DNA from: DASTBU01 sp035711845
Lineage (GTDB): Bacteria > Acidobacteriota > Vicinamibacteria > Vicinamibacterales > 2-12-FULL-66-21
Assembly: GCA_035711845.1 (NCBI GenBank)
Contig: DASTBU010000130.1
Coordinates: 1-57,625 of the forward strand
DNA: 57,625 bases
Reading direction: 5' to 3'
Shown here: positions 40,257 through 48,510 of the stretch, one piece after another
Layout: each line of letters starts with the position of its first letter
Numbering within the stretch: the stretch's first letter is position 1
The notes under the pieces: generated by a model
What the model was told of the DNA's origin: nothing
What the model saw: only the letters and a program-made list of their open reading frames with translations
The model's database searches: none
Position numbers and translations under genes: made by a program

Positions 40257-40318
40257 CCATCGATTATACGCGGCCCGGTTCGGGGTGGGCGAGTGCTGGT
40301 ATCGAGACGAGTGCGTTC

Positions 40319-41473
40319 ATGAGCAACGAGGCAGAGGCGCTCCTCAGCTGGTGCGAATCGGAGAAAGCATGGGTCCGTCGAACCGTCGAAACGCTGCTGA
40401 GGCTCGAGTCGCCGAGCACCGACAAGGCGGCCGTGGATCGCTGCGGGGCCGAGATCGCCGCGCGGCTGCGGGAGATCGGCGGGCGTGTCGACGTCCTGCG
40501 CCAGACCGAACGCGGCGATCACCTTCGTGCGGAGTTCGCCGGCGGCCCCGGCCAGGTGATGCTGCTCGGACACTTCGATACGGTGTGGCCCGTCGGCCAG
40601 ATCGAGCGAATGCCGGTCCGGGAGGAGGCCGGACGCCTCCATGGACCCGGCGTCTTCGACATGAAAGCCGCGATAGCTGTCGCGATGCTGGCCATGCGCG
40701 CGCTGAACCGGGGCGCGCGACGTGCCGCGCCGACGGTGGTGATGTTGTGGACGACCGATGAGGAAGTCGGCAGTGGCACATCCCGCGGGATCATCGAAGA
40801 GGAAGCGCGCCGCAGCCGTGCGGTGTTGGTGCTCGAGCCTGCGCTGCCGGGTGGCGCCGCGAAGACGAGCCGCAAGGGATGCGGCGACTTCGAGCTGACC
40901 GTCCACGGCGTGTCCGCGCACGCGGGAATCGATCCGGGCAAGGGCGCCAGCGCGATCCACGAGCTGGCGCACCAGATCGTCGCGCTGCAGGGGCTGCAGG
41001 ATCTCTCCCGGGGCGTGAGCGTCAACGTCGGGCTCGTCTCCGGCGGGACGCGCACCAACGTGATCGCGGAACAGGCTCACGCCACCATCGACGTTCGTGC
41101 ACCAACACTCGTGGATGCCGCGCAGGTCGAGCGCGCGATTCGCCAGCTCCAGACGCGGTTGAAGGGGACGCGTCTCGAGATCACCGGCGGGTTCTCGCGG
41201 CCGCCGCTCGAACGCACCGAACGCGTCGCGCGGCTCTACCGGATCGCTCGCGAGGTGGGGGCGACGCTTGGAGGGGACCTCCAGGAAGGCGGGACTGGCG
41301 GGGGCTCTGACGGGAATTTCACCGCCGCTCTTGGTGTTCCTACGTTAGATGGGCTTGGACCGCGCGGCGATGGTGCGCACGCGCTGCACGAGCACGTCGA
41401 GCTCAGGGATCTCCCCTGGCGCGCGGCATTTCTGGCCGGTCTCCTACTGCGGCTCGCGGCAGCGACAGCGTAA
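40319..41473 (+). CDS. M20-family metallopeptidase (carboxypeptidase G2-like)
   Basis: A 384-residue zinc exopeptidase. Metal ligands and catalytic residues fall in LLGHFDTVWP, GPGVFDMKAAIA, TTDEEVGSGTSR (catalytic Glu and ligand Glu) and, near the end, GDGAHALHEHV. The dimerisation domain is in the middle, from KGCGDFELTVHGVSAHAG. It is close to glutamate carboxypeptidases that remove C-terminal glutamate from folates or peptides. The true substrate is unknown. No signal peptide, so it is cytoplasmic. Followed by htpX. Confidence 0.9.
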   Translation: MSNEAEALLSWCESEKAWVRRTVETLLRLESPSTDKAAVDRCGAEIAARLREIGGRVDVLRQTERGDHLRAEFAGGPGQVMLLGHFDTVWPVGQIERMPVREEAGRLHGPGVFDMKAAIAVAMLAMRALNRGARRAAPTVVMLWTTDEEVGSGTSRGIIEEEARRSRAVLVLEPALPGGAAKTSRKGCGDFELTVHGVSAHAGIDPGKGASAIHELAHQIVALQGLQDLSRGVSVNVGLVSGGTRTNVIAEQAHATIDVRAPTLVDAAQVERAIRQLQTRLKGTRLEITGGFSRPPLERTERVARLYRIAREVGATLGGDLQEGGTGGGSDGNFTAALGVPTLDGLGPRGDGAHALHEHVELRDLPWRAAFLAGLLLRLAAATA

Positions 41474-41480
41474 TGGAAGC

Positions 41481-41496
41481 GAGCGGCCGGCCGCTC
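41481..41496. other. perfect 16-base palindrome
   Basis: GAGCGGCCGGCCGCTC reads identically on both strands, between the peptidase stop and the htpX start (24 bases before the ATG). With no loop it suits a dimeric protein site better than a terminator, but it could also be chance in GC-rich DNA. Confidence 0.4.
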
Positions 41497-41519
41497 ACGA
41501 AGGTTGTAAGATAGAAGAC

Positions 41520-42359
41520 ATGGCAAACGGGCTCAAGACCGCACTGCTGCTCGGACTCCTCAGCGGGCTCCTGCTGGTGATTGGTGACCTGCTCGGCGGC
41601 TCGAACGGGATCGTCATCGCCTTCGTGATTGCGGCGGTGATGAACATCGGCTCGTACTGGTTTTCGGACAAGATCGTCCTGCGGATGTATCGCGCCCAGG
41701 AAGTCGGGCCGGGCCATCCCCTCTACCAGCTGACCGCCCGGCTGGCGCAGCAGGGCGGGCTGCCGATGCCCAAGGTCTACATCATTCCGGACTCGTCGCC
41801 GAATGCATTCGCGACGGGACGGAACCCGGAGCATGCGGCGGTGGCGGCGACCCAGGGCATCATGCAGGTGCTCGACGAGCGCGAGCTCGAAGGCGTGATT
41901 GCCCACGAGCTGGCGCATGTGAAACACCGCGACATCCTGATCAGCTCGGTGGCGGCCACGATTGCCGCCGCCATCATGATGGCCGCACGAATGGCCATGT
42001 ACGCCGGGATGTTCGGCGGTGGCCGTGACGATCGCCAGGGGGGGAGCAATCCCATCACGCTGCTGGCGATGATGATTCTGGCGCCGATTGCGGCGATGGT
42101 CATTCAGGCCGCGATCTCGCGGTCGCGCGAGTACGCGGCGGATGCGGGCGGCGCCCGGATCGTCGGGAGCCCATACGGGCTGGCCGACGCGCTCCGCAAG
42201 ATCGAGGCGGTTGCCAGGCGGGTCCCGCTCGATGCCAACCCGGCCACCGCGCACATGTTCATCGTGAAGCCGTTTTCCGGCCGGGGGCTGATGTCGCTCT
42301 TCAGCACGCATCCGCCGACCGAGGCGCGCATCGAGGCGCTCCTGCACGGTCCGCGGTAA
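41520..42359 (+). CDS. htpX: membrane zinc metalloprotease HtpX
   Basis: Inner-membrane M48 protease for quality control of membrane proteins. 279 residues from ATG 41520; the open frame upstream lies inside the peptidase gene. Two N-terminal membrane helices (about 7-25 and 30-48). Zinc site H129-E130-x2-H133 in VIAHELAHVKHRD, with the third ligand glutamate in SREYAADAGGARI (about 207). Two more hydrophobic segments lie between 145 and 200. Typical HtpX length and order. Confidence 0.95.
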   Translation: MANGLKTALLLGLLSGLLLVIGDLLGGSNGIVIAFVIAAVMNIGSYWFSDKIVLRMYRAQEVGPGHPLYQLTARLAQQGGLPMPKVYIIPDSSPNAFATGRNPEHAAVAATQGIMQVLDERELEGVIAHELAHVKHRDILISSVAATIAAAIMMAARMAMYAGMFGGGRDDRQGGSNPITLLAMMILAPIAAMVIQAAISRSREYAADAGGARIVGSPYGLADALRKIEAVARRVPLDANPATAHMFIVKPFSGRGLMSLFSTHPPTEARIEALLHGPR

Positions 42360-42500
42360 GAACCACGCTCCATCCTCTGTGTGGCGCTCGGGGCCCCTAC
42401 GAAATTCTCCCGCGGCGCCCGCAGGGTCTGCTGCGACCTCCGTCCCGGCTTTGTCCCTGTTTTCAACCGCTTAGGCGCCCTGCTGCCGGCTGTTTGCCTC

Positions 42501-42516
42501 TGGAACCGAATTTGCT
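42501..42516 (+). promoter_or_regulatory. sigma-54-type promoter candidate for the Clp-like ATPase
   Basis: TGGAACCGAATTTGCT matches the -24/-12 consensus TGGCACGNNNNTTGCW at ten of twelve fixed positions, with the diagnostic GG-N10-GC spacing. It lies 78 bases before the GTG start. The surrounding gap (42360-42593) holds no gene. If real, expression needs RpoN and an enhancer-binding activator; none is in the window. Confidence 0.55.
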
Positions 42517-42593
42517 CTAGTCAGGGGTAGTAACGGACTACCGGCTCGAGCCATCATCGGCCCGATCGGGATGTTCGAGCGGAGGGATCGGCC

Positions 42594-44885
42594 GTGGAAG
42601 ACTTTGACATCCCGCAGAACAAGCTGGCTGAGTCCGCTGAACGCGTCGTCGATCGGGCACTTGACGAAGCGCGCCGGCGCGAACACGCGCTCCTGACCAA
42701 CGAGCACGTCTGCCTGGCCTTCGCGCAGGTCGAGTGGGACATGTTCGGACAGGTCATGCGCGACCTCAGCCTCAACCCGCACGAGATCCTGCAGGCGCTC
42801 GAGGAACACCTCCGCATTCTGCCGGGCGGACGTGGACACGATCTGCGCGTGGCGCCGTCCACCAAGCTGCTCTTCAAGCTGGCGCTGCTCCATGCGAGCC
42901 GATCGGGACGCCATTCGATCGAGGCCACCGATCTGTTTTCGGCGATCTTCGAGGAGACGCAAGGTATTCCGGTGTCGATCATCCGTCGTCACGGGATAGA
43001 GCCGGAAGCCCTGGTTTCGCGGCTCGCCACGCGGATGCGCGATCACGAGCTGCGGGAAGAGCGTCTCAAGAAACGGTTCGAGCTGCCGCCGTTTCTCAAG
43101 CATTTCGCCACGAACCTCAACCAGCTCGCCAGGCAGGACCGGCTGCCGCCCGTATTCGGTCGTGACCTCGAGATGGATCAGGTTCTCGAAATCCTCTGCC
43201 ACCGGGAACGTGCGAACTCCGTGCTGCTGCTCGGCGAGCCCGGCGTCGGGAAGACGGCCATTGCTGAAGGGCTGGCGCGCCGCATCGAGTTCGAGCCCGA
43301 CAAGGTGCCGGTAAGGCTCCGGGACTGCCAGATAGTGAATCTGCAGATGAACACCATGGTGGCGGGCACCATGCTGCGCGGCATGTTCGAGGATCGCATC
43401 CAGAATGTGATCCGCGAGATCAAGGAGCGCCCCAACCTCATCCTGTTCATCGACGAGGTGCACACGATGATTGGCGCCGGGTCGGCGCTCGGCGCGCCGT
43501 CGGATGCCGCCAACGTCTTCAAGTCGGTGCTGGCACGCGGGGAAGTGCGCATCGTCGGCGCGACGACGCTGTCCGAGTACAAGGAGTTCATCCAGGAGGA
43601 TGAGGCGCTGGCTCGCCGCTTCCGGACGGTCCAGGTGTGTGAGCCGACCATCGAGGAGACACGGCATATCCTGTACAGCCTTCGCCCGCGCCTCGAGCGG
43701 AACTACTCGGTCGCCATCAAGGACGAGGCAATCGAAACGGCACTCGAAATGTCCCCCCGGTACATGCGGCACCTGCAGCTGCCCGACAAGGTCATCGGCT
43801 GGCTGGATACGGCTGCCGTCAAGGCCGAAATCGGCCGGCGGTGGGAGGTCACGGGCGCCGACGTGGTGGGGGTGATCTCGAAGATCGCCCGGATCCCCGA
43901 AGACATGGTGTTCCGCGAGGTCACCGATCGGTTCCGGGACATCGAGGTCCGGCTCGGGACGCGCGTCATCGGACAGCGGAATGCCATCGATGCGGTCGCA
44001 CGGCGCCTGGTGCTGAACAAAGGACCGTTGAAGGACGGATTCGACAGGCCCGACGGCGTGCTGCTGTTCCTCGGACCGACCGGCGTCGGAAAGACCGAGC
44101 TGGCAAAAACGGTTGCCGAGTTCCTGTTCGGCGACGAGAAGAAGATGATCCGCGTCGACATGTCCGAGTATCAGGACGGCGCGGTGGCGGTGGACAAGCT
44201 GATCGGCATGCCGCGCGGGATCGTCGGCTCGGAGCGCGGAGGCGTTCTGACGAACCAGCTGAAGGACAACCCGTATTCGGTCGTCCTGCTGGATGAGGTG
44301 GAGAAGGCCAGCCCCAGCATGCTGAACCTGTTCCTGCAGGCCTTCGACGAGGGCTGGATCACTGACGGACGCGGCAAGCGCGTCTACCTCAGCGATTCGA
44401 TTGTCATCATGACGTCGAACATCGGGTCGGAGTACTTCCGGAAGCTGACCAACCCGCTGGGCTTCCTCGCCCGGCAGGTGGAAGTCGAGCAGATCCAGGG
44501 CGAGATCCTCCGCGAGCTCGAGCGCCGTTTCACGCCCGAGTTCAGGAACAGGATCGACGAAATCGTCCTCTTCCGTCCGCTGTCGAGCGACGAGGTGCGT
44601 CAGATCGCCGTTCAGCAGATCGAAAAAATCGAACGCTCGCTGGCGCGGGCCGGGCGCACGCTTCGGGTGATGCCCGAGGCGCTCGAACAACTCGTGCGCG
44701 ACGGCTATAGCCTGGCGTATGGCGCGAGGTTCCTCAAGAGGGTCATCGAGGATCGGATCAAGCTGCCCATCAGCCAACGATGGAGCGAGGGCAGCCAGTT
44801 CATCGCCGATCTCCGCGAGGGCTCCGTCACGATCGACGTGACCGGAGCGCTCGATCCCATGGCCACGCTGGCCGCTATCGCGTAG
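42594..44885 (+). CDS. ClpA/ClpC-like Hsp100 unfoldase
   Basis: A 763-residue AAA+ protein unfoldase. Clp N-domain (about 1-145). First AAA+ module: Walker A GEPGVGKT at 214-221, Walker B LILFIDE near 282-288. Second AAA+ module: Walker A GPTGVGKT at 494-501, followed by VVLLDEVEKA. LGF in KLTNPLGFLARQ sits where ClpA and ClpC carry the ClpP-docking loop, so delivery to ClpP is likely. The ClpB middle coiled coil is missing and no UVR motif is seen, placing it nearer ClpA. Starts at GTG 42594 with GGAGGGA upstream. No clpS or clpP adjoins. Confidence 0.88.
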   Translation: MEDFDIPQNKLAESAERVVDRALDEARRREHALLTNEHVCLAFAQVEWDMFGQVMRDLSLNPHEILQALEEHLRILPGGRGHDLRVAPSTKLLFKLALLHASRSGRHSIEATDLFSAIFEETQGIPVSIIRRHGIEPEALVSRLATRMRDHELREERLKKRFELPPFLKHFATNLNQLARQDRLPPVFGRDLEMDQVLEILCHRERANSVLLLGEPGVGKTAIAEGLARRIEFEPDKVPVRLRDCQIVNLQMNTMVAGTMLRGMFEDRIQNVIREIKERPNLILFIDEVHTMIGAGSALGAPSDAANVFKSVLARGEVRIVGATTLSEYKEFIQEDEALARRFRTVQVCEPTIEETRHILYSLRPRLERNYSVAIKDEAIETALEMSPRYMRHLQLPDKVIGWLDTAAVKAEIGRRWEVTGADVVGVISKIARIPEDMVFREVTDRFRDIEVRLGTRVIGQRNAIDAVARRLVLNKGPLKDGFDRPDGVLLFLGPTGVGKTELAKTVAEFLFGDEKKMIRVDMSEYQDGAVAVDKLIGMPRGIVGSERGGVLTNQLKDNPYSVVLLDEVEKASPSMLNLFLQAFDEGWITDGRGKRVYLSDSIVIMTSNIGSEYFRKLTNPLGFLARQVEVEQIQGEILRELERRFTPEFRNRIDEIVLFRPLSSDEVRQIAVQQIEKIERSLARAGRTLRVMPEALEQLVRDGYSLAYGARFLKRVIEDRIKLPISQRWSEGSQFIADLREGSVTIDVTGALDPMATLAAIA

Positions 44886-45939
44886 GCGGTGCGGCCTCGC
44901 CTGCCCATTCGAAAGCCTTCTGCTCGGACGAGCGCTCCCGTTCGTCATCCGCCGGTGAGGGGACGGGCCTGGCCCTTCGGTTCACTTCAAAACGCTTCTG
45001 TAACGCCTCAATCGTCGCCTTGACGGCCGACGCGTACTCCGGCGGCGCATACGCTCGCGGGTAGAGACGGTTGTACCCCTCCAGCAGATGCGGATACTCG
45101 CTCGCCAGAAAACCCAGGAAGTGGTCTTTTGTGCCTTCCTTCAGATGGAGGAGACTGGCGCCCATGAACGCGGCGCCGTGATCCGCGATGGCCTTCATCG
45201 TGGCCTCCAGACGAGCGGGCTGCGTGGTGAAACCCGGCACCACGGGAGCCATCAGCACACCGGCGTGCACGCCGGCATCCCGAAGGTGTCGCACCGCGCG
45301 GAGGCGCTGCAGGGGATGTGCGGTGCCAGGCTCGAGCGCCCGCCACGCCTCCTCGTCAATCGTCGGGACGCTGATGCAGACCGTGCAGTGCACGCGGCGG
45401 CCGAGGTCGGCGAGGAGATCCGTGTCGCGCACGACCATCGGTCCCTTCGTCACCAGACCGACGGGCGTGCGGGCTGCCAGCAGCAACTCGAGCGATCGGC
45501 GGGTCAGTCGATAGTGGCCTTCGATGGGTTGATACGGATCCGTTGCGGTGCCAAGGGCGACGGTCTCCCGGTCCCATGATGGTCTGTCGAGCTCACGGGC
45601 CAGGACCTCCGGCAGGTTCCGCTTGACGAAGATGATCGAGGAGAAATGATCGCCCGGACCGAGCTCGAACTGGGTCTGATAACGGCGCGCGAAGCAATAG
45701 TGACAGCCGTGCGTGCAGCCGCGGTACGGGTTCAGCGTCCAGTTGAATGGCATCCCGCGCACCGGATTGAGCGCCGAGCGGCAGGTGACCTCCTGGTACC
45801 TCGCGGCGTCGGCACGGAGCTGGGCCTGATCCAGCGCGGCTTCGTTCCCTTCGGTCCGGATTCGGAGCGCCACCTCCCTGGTGGTCGGAGGTGGGGAAGA
45901 GAGGTGAAAGAGGAGCGGGTGCTCAGCCATCAGCGCCAT
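44875..45939 (-). CDS. SPL-like radical SAM protein (PA0069 family)
   Basis: 354 residues from ATG 45939; ATG 45930 is equally possible. The 4Fe-4S/SAM motif is C75-x3-C79-x2-C82 in RGCTHGCHYCFAR, followed by barrel segments DHFSSIIFVKRN and ALGTATDPYQPIEG. This is the Rv2578c/PA0069 group related to spore photoproduct lyase; its reaction is unknown. The frame extends 74 codons further upstream, but that part is low-complexity Arg-rich sequence. Its 3' end overlaps the Clp gene end by 11 bases in convergent orientation. Confidence 0.88.
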   Translation of the reverse strand: MALMAEHPLLFHLSSPPPTTREVALRIRTEGNEAALDQAQLRADAARYQEVTCRSALNPVRGMPFNWTLNPYRGCTHGCHYCFARRYQTQFELGPGDHFSSIIFVKRNLPEVLARELDRPSWDRETVALGTATDPYQPIEGHYRLTRRSLELLLAARTPVGLVTKGPMVVRDTDLLADLGRRVHCTVCISVPTIDEEAWRALEPGTAHPLQRLRAVRHLRDAGVHAGVLMAPVVPGFTTQPARLEATMKAIADHGAAFMGASLLHLKEGTKDHFLGFLASEYPHLLEGYNRLYPRAYAPPEYASAVKATIEALQKRFEVNRRARPVPSPADDERERSSEQKAFEWAGEAAPPTR

Positions 45940-46003
45940 TTTCGCTTTTATTTCGCTGCCGCAGGCGTGAGTATGGAGCGATTGGGGGGTCCGAGTCAAT
46001 GGG

Positions 46004-46024
46004 CTGCCGGCCGAAGATCGGCAG
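46004..46024 (-). terminator. possible hairpin after the sugar-nucleotide operon
   Basis: CTGCCG (46004-46009) and CGGCAG (46019-46024) can pair around a nine-base loop, 25 bases beyond the stop of the last gene of the operon. No T-run follows on the minus strand, so intrinsic termination is weakly supported. Confidence 0.3.
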
Positions 46025-46048
46025 TTGCCTAGGAGGCGGGCTCGCCGG

Positions 46049-46996
46049 TCAGGCAGGCGATGCGGAGACGTGCGACCGCCAATGGTCCAGCAGATCGGCC
46101 AGGGTCCGTTCGATCGGGATGCGTGGCGTCCATCCGGTTTCCGCCCGGATGCGCGACGCATCGCCGAGCACGATCGGGTTGTCCGACGGCCGCATGCGGG
46201 CCGGGTCGCTCACGACCGCCAGGGGAATCCGCGCGAGGCCGAGCAGCGTATCGAGCAGATCCTGGACCAGATACGCATGTCCGCTGCACACGTTGTAGGG
46301 TCGTGCCGGCCGGCCTCGCTCGACGAGCAGGCAATAGGCGCGAACGGTGTCGCGAACGTCCGTGATGTCACGCCGCGCGCCGAGGTTGCCCACCTTGATG
46401 ACCGGCTCTCGCCGTCCGGCTTCAGCCTCCGCGATCTGCCGCGCGAAGGCCGATGCAACAAAGGCATCCGACTGTCGCGGACCCGCATGGTTAAAAGGGC
46501 GTGCCATCAACGCAGCCGCCGCAGGCACGGCCTGCGCCATCATCTCCTGCGCCAGCTTGCTGAACCCGTAAGGGCTGGACGGCCCGATCGGGCAGTCCTC
46601 GGTCAGCGCCTGTGTGGAGGGCCGGTACACGAGGGCGGAACCCGTCACCAGAACCGGGCACTCGGGCACCGTTTCGGCGACGGTGTTCAGGACGTTCGAT
46701 GTTCCAAGGACGTTCGCGCGCAAGGCGCGCGCGGGGCTCGTCCATGTCGCCCTGACGTCCGCGATACCTCCGCAGTGATACACAGCCGACGGACGAATGG
46801 CCGCGATCTCCCGCTCGACTGCCTCGCGATCGAGGAGATCGACGGCGCGCCATACGACTCGGGGGTCGCCGTGGGACACCCTCTTCCCGGACGGGTTCGA
46901 CCAAGCGTGGATCCTCGGATGGCGATCCAGAAGATGCTCGATCAGATGACGGCCCGCGAACCCGGTACCACCCGTCACGAGAGGCGCACCAGCCAC
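46049..46996 (-). CDS. NAD(P)-dependent sugar-nucleotide reductase/epimerase (GDP-6-deoxy-hexulose reductase-like)
   Basis: 315 residues from GTG 46996, seven bases after the rmlB stop; an ATG further up at 47158 lies inside rmlB. Extended SDR: Rossmann LVTGGTGFAGRHL at the start, Ser in TGSALVY, and YxxxK in SPYGFSKLAQE. FNHAGPRQSDAFVASAFARQIAEAE resembles GDP-4-keto-6-deoxy-D-mannose reductase (RMD) and related GDP-mannose dehydratases rather than typical RmlD. By position it would act on the 4-keto sugar made by RmlB. Substrate and product stereochemistry are inferred. Confidence 0.8.
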   Translation of the reverse strand: MAGAPLVTGGTGFAGRHLIEHLLDRHPRIHAWSNPSGKRVSHGDPRVVWRAVDLLDREAVEREIAAIRPSAVYHCGGIADVRATWTSPARALRANVLGTSNVLNTVAETVPECPVLVTGSALVYRPSTQALTEDCPIGPSSPYGFSKLAQEMMAQAVPAAAALMARPFNHAGPRQSDAFVASAFARQIAEAEAGRREPVIKVGNLGARRDITDVRDTVRAYCLLVERGRPARPYNVCSGHAYLVQDLLDTLLGLARIPLAVVSDPARMRPSDNPIVLGDASRIRAETGWTPRIPIERTLADLLDHWRSHVSASPA

Positions 46997-47003
46997 GGTC
47001 TCG

Positions 47004-48017
47004 TCAGCCTCGCTGGCCGTATTGTGCCTGGTAGTAGGCCTTGTAGGCGGGATCGTCCTGCTTGATGGGCCGCCACCACCAGTCGTTCTCGCGATACCAG
47101 GCGATCGTCTCCGCGAGCCCGCGATCGAAGTCAACCGCCGGCGTCCATCCGAGCGCACGCAGCTTCTCGGTGTTCAGGGAATACCGGCGGTCGTGCCCGG
47201 GGCGATCCTGCACGTGGCGGACGAGCGATGCGGGCTTGTCGAGCAGCTGGAGAATCTTGCCGGTCAGGTCCCTGTTCCGGACGTGGTTGCCTCCCCCGAC
47301 GTTGTAGGCCTGGCCGGACACGCCGCGATCGATGACGACGTCCAGGGCCCGGCAGTGATCGGCGACGTGAAGCCAGTCGCGCTCGTTCAGTCCGTCTCCG
47401 TAAAGCGGGAGCGGCAGGTCATCGAGGGCGTTGGTCACGAACAGCGGGATGAGCTTCTCCGGGAACTGGAAGGGGCCGTAGTTGTTCGAGGCGCGCACGA
47501 TGACGACCGGCACCTCGTAGGTGGCCCAATAGCTGTAGGCGAGCCGGTCCGCGCCGGCCTTGCTCGCCGCATAGGGATTGCGCGGGCGGAGCTCGTCGCC
47601 CTCGCGGCTCGATCCCTCGGCCACGCTGCCGTACACCTCGTCGGTCGAAATCTGGACGAAACGCCGCAGACGCGGTGCTTCCCGCGCGGCTTCCAGGAGC
47701 ACGAACGTGCCGAAGACGTCCGTCATGATGAACTCGCCCGCGTTCGCAATCGCTCGGTCTACGTGCGTCTCCGCCGCAAAATGGACCACCAGATCCGACG
47801 CCATGACCAGGGGCTTCGAGACCGACGGATCCGCAATGTCCGCCTTCACGAAGTCGTGACGCGGATGGTCCATCACGCCGCGCAGGCTCTCGATCCGCCC
47901 GGCGTAGGTGAGCTTGTCCAGTGTGGTCACGCGCCAGTCCGGATGAACAGCCAGCGCGTGCCGCACGAAGTTCGAACCGATGAACCCGGCCCCGCCGGTC
48001 ACGAGGACGTTAACCAT
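47004..48017 (-). CDS. rmlB: dTDP-glucose 4,6-dehydratase
   Basis: Forms dTDP-4-keto-6-deoxyglucose. The 337-residue extended SDR has NAD-binding VTGGAGFIGSNFV (6-18), the catalytic QISTDEVYGSV region, YAASKAGAD (YxxxK near 149) and substrate-loop VRASNNYGPFQFPEKLIPLF. Length and motifs are those of RmlB/RfbB. The ATG overlaps the rmlC end by eight bases, so the genes are coupled in the order A, C, B, reductase. Confidence 0.95.
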   Translation of the reverse strand: MVNVLVTGGAGFIGSNFVRHALAVHPDWRVTTLDKLTYAGRIESLRGVMDHPRHDFVKADIADPSVSKPLVMASDLVVHFAAETHVDRAIANAGEFIMTDVFGTFVLLEAAREAPRLRRFVQISTDEVYGSVAEGSSREGDELRPRNPYAASKAGADRLAYSYWATYEVPVVIVRASNNYGPFQFPEKLIPLFVTNALDDLPLPLYGDGLNERDWLHVADHCRALDVVIDRGVSGQAYNVGGGNHVRNRDLTGKILQLLDKPASLVRHVQDRPGHDRRYSLNTEKLRALGWTPAVDFDRGLAETIAWYRENDWWWRPIKQDDPAYKAYYQAQYGQRG

Positions 48018-48501
48018 CTTTTCTTGACCAGTCGTACGGCAGCGTCTCGTGGGGGTCGAGGCGGTATTCGTCCGGCTCGGCGTGGTCGTAGGGTTCGGTC
48101 GGCACGTTCACCACGAGCGCCGGCTCCACGCTGATGCACTTCCAGCCGTGATACACGAGGTTGGGCACCTGAATCAGCATCGGGTTCTGCGTCCCGATGA
48201 AGAACTCGTTGATGGCGCCGAGCGTCGGGGAATCCTCCCGGGTATCGACGAGCACGAGCTTGACCATCCCGGCCACGCACGCGAAGTTGTCGATCTGCCG
48301 ACGGTGGAGATGCCAGGCCTTGACGACGCCCGGATACGTCGCCGAGACGTACACCTGGCCGAACTTCGTGAAGACGGCGGTGTCGTCGCCGCGCAGGATC
48401 TCCATGAGCCAGCCGCGCTCGTCCGGGACGAGGCGCAGCGGCTTCACCTTCACGCCGGCGATGGGCTCGCGAGTAACGGCTGCGGATTTGATTGTGCTCA
48501 C
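48010..48501 (-). CDS. rmlC: dTDP-4-dehydrorhamnose 3,5-epimerase family protein (variant RmlC)
   Basis: A 163-residue cupin-like protein. The catalytic histidine segment, normally RGLHYQ, reads VVKAWHLHRRQIDNF here, followed by GMVKLVLVDTREDSPTLG and the C-terminal YDHAEPDEYRLDP. The KAWHLH variant is widespread among sugar-nucleotide epimerase-like cupins and may be a 3-epimerase, a 3,5-epimerase or a ketoisomerase. The RmlC role is inferred mainly from the operon. It sits between rmlA (nine bases upstream) and rmlB. Confidence 0.8.
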   Translation of the reverse strand: MSTIKSAAVTREPIAGVKVKPLRLVPDERGWLMEILRGDDTAVFTKFGQVYVSATYPGVVKAWHLHRRQIDNFACVAGMVKLVLVDTREDSPTLGAINEFFIGTQNPMLIQVPNLVYHGWKCISVEPALVVNVPTEPYDHAEPDEYRLDPHETLPYDWSRKDG

Positions 48502-48510
48502 GGGCGTGTC

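Noticed and set aside
41481..41496. Intrinsic terminator between the M20 peptidase and htpX
   Set aside because: The palindrome has no loop and no T-run follows; kept only as an unexplained palindrome.
42471..44948. 825-residue ORF on the minus strand
   Set aside because: Antisense to the Clp-like ATPase with clear AAA+ motifs on the plus strand.
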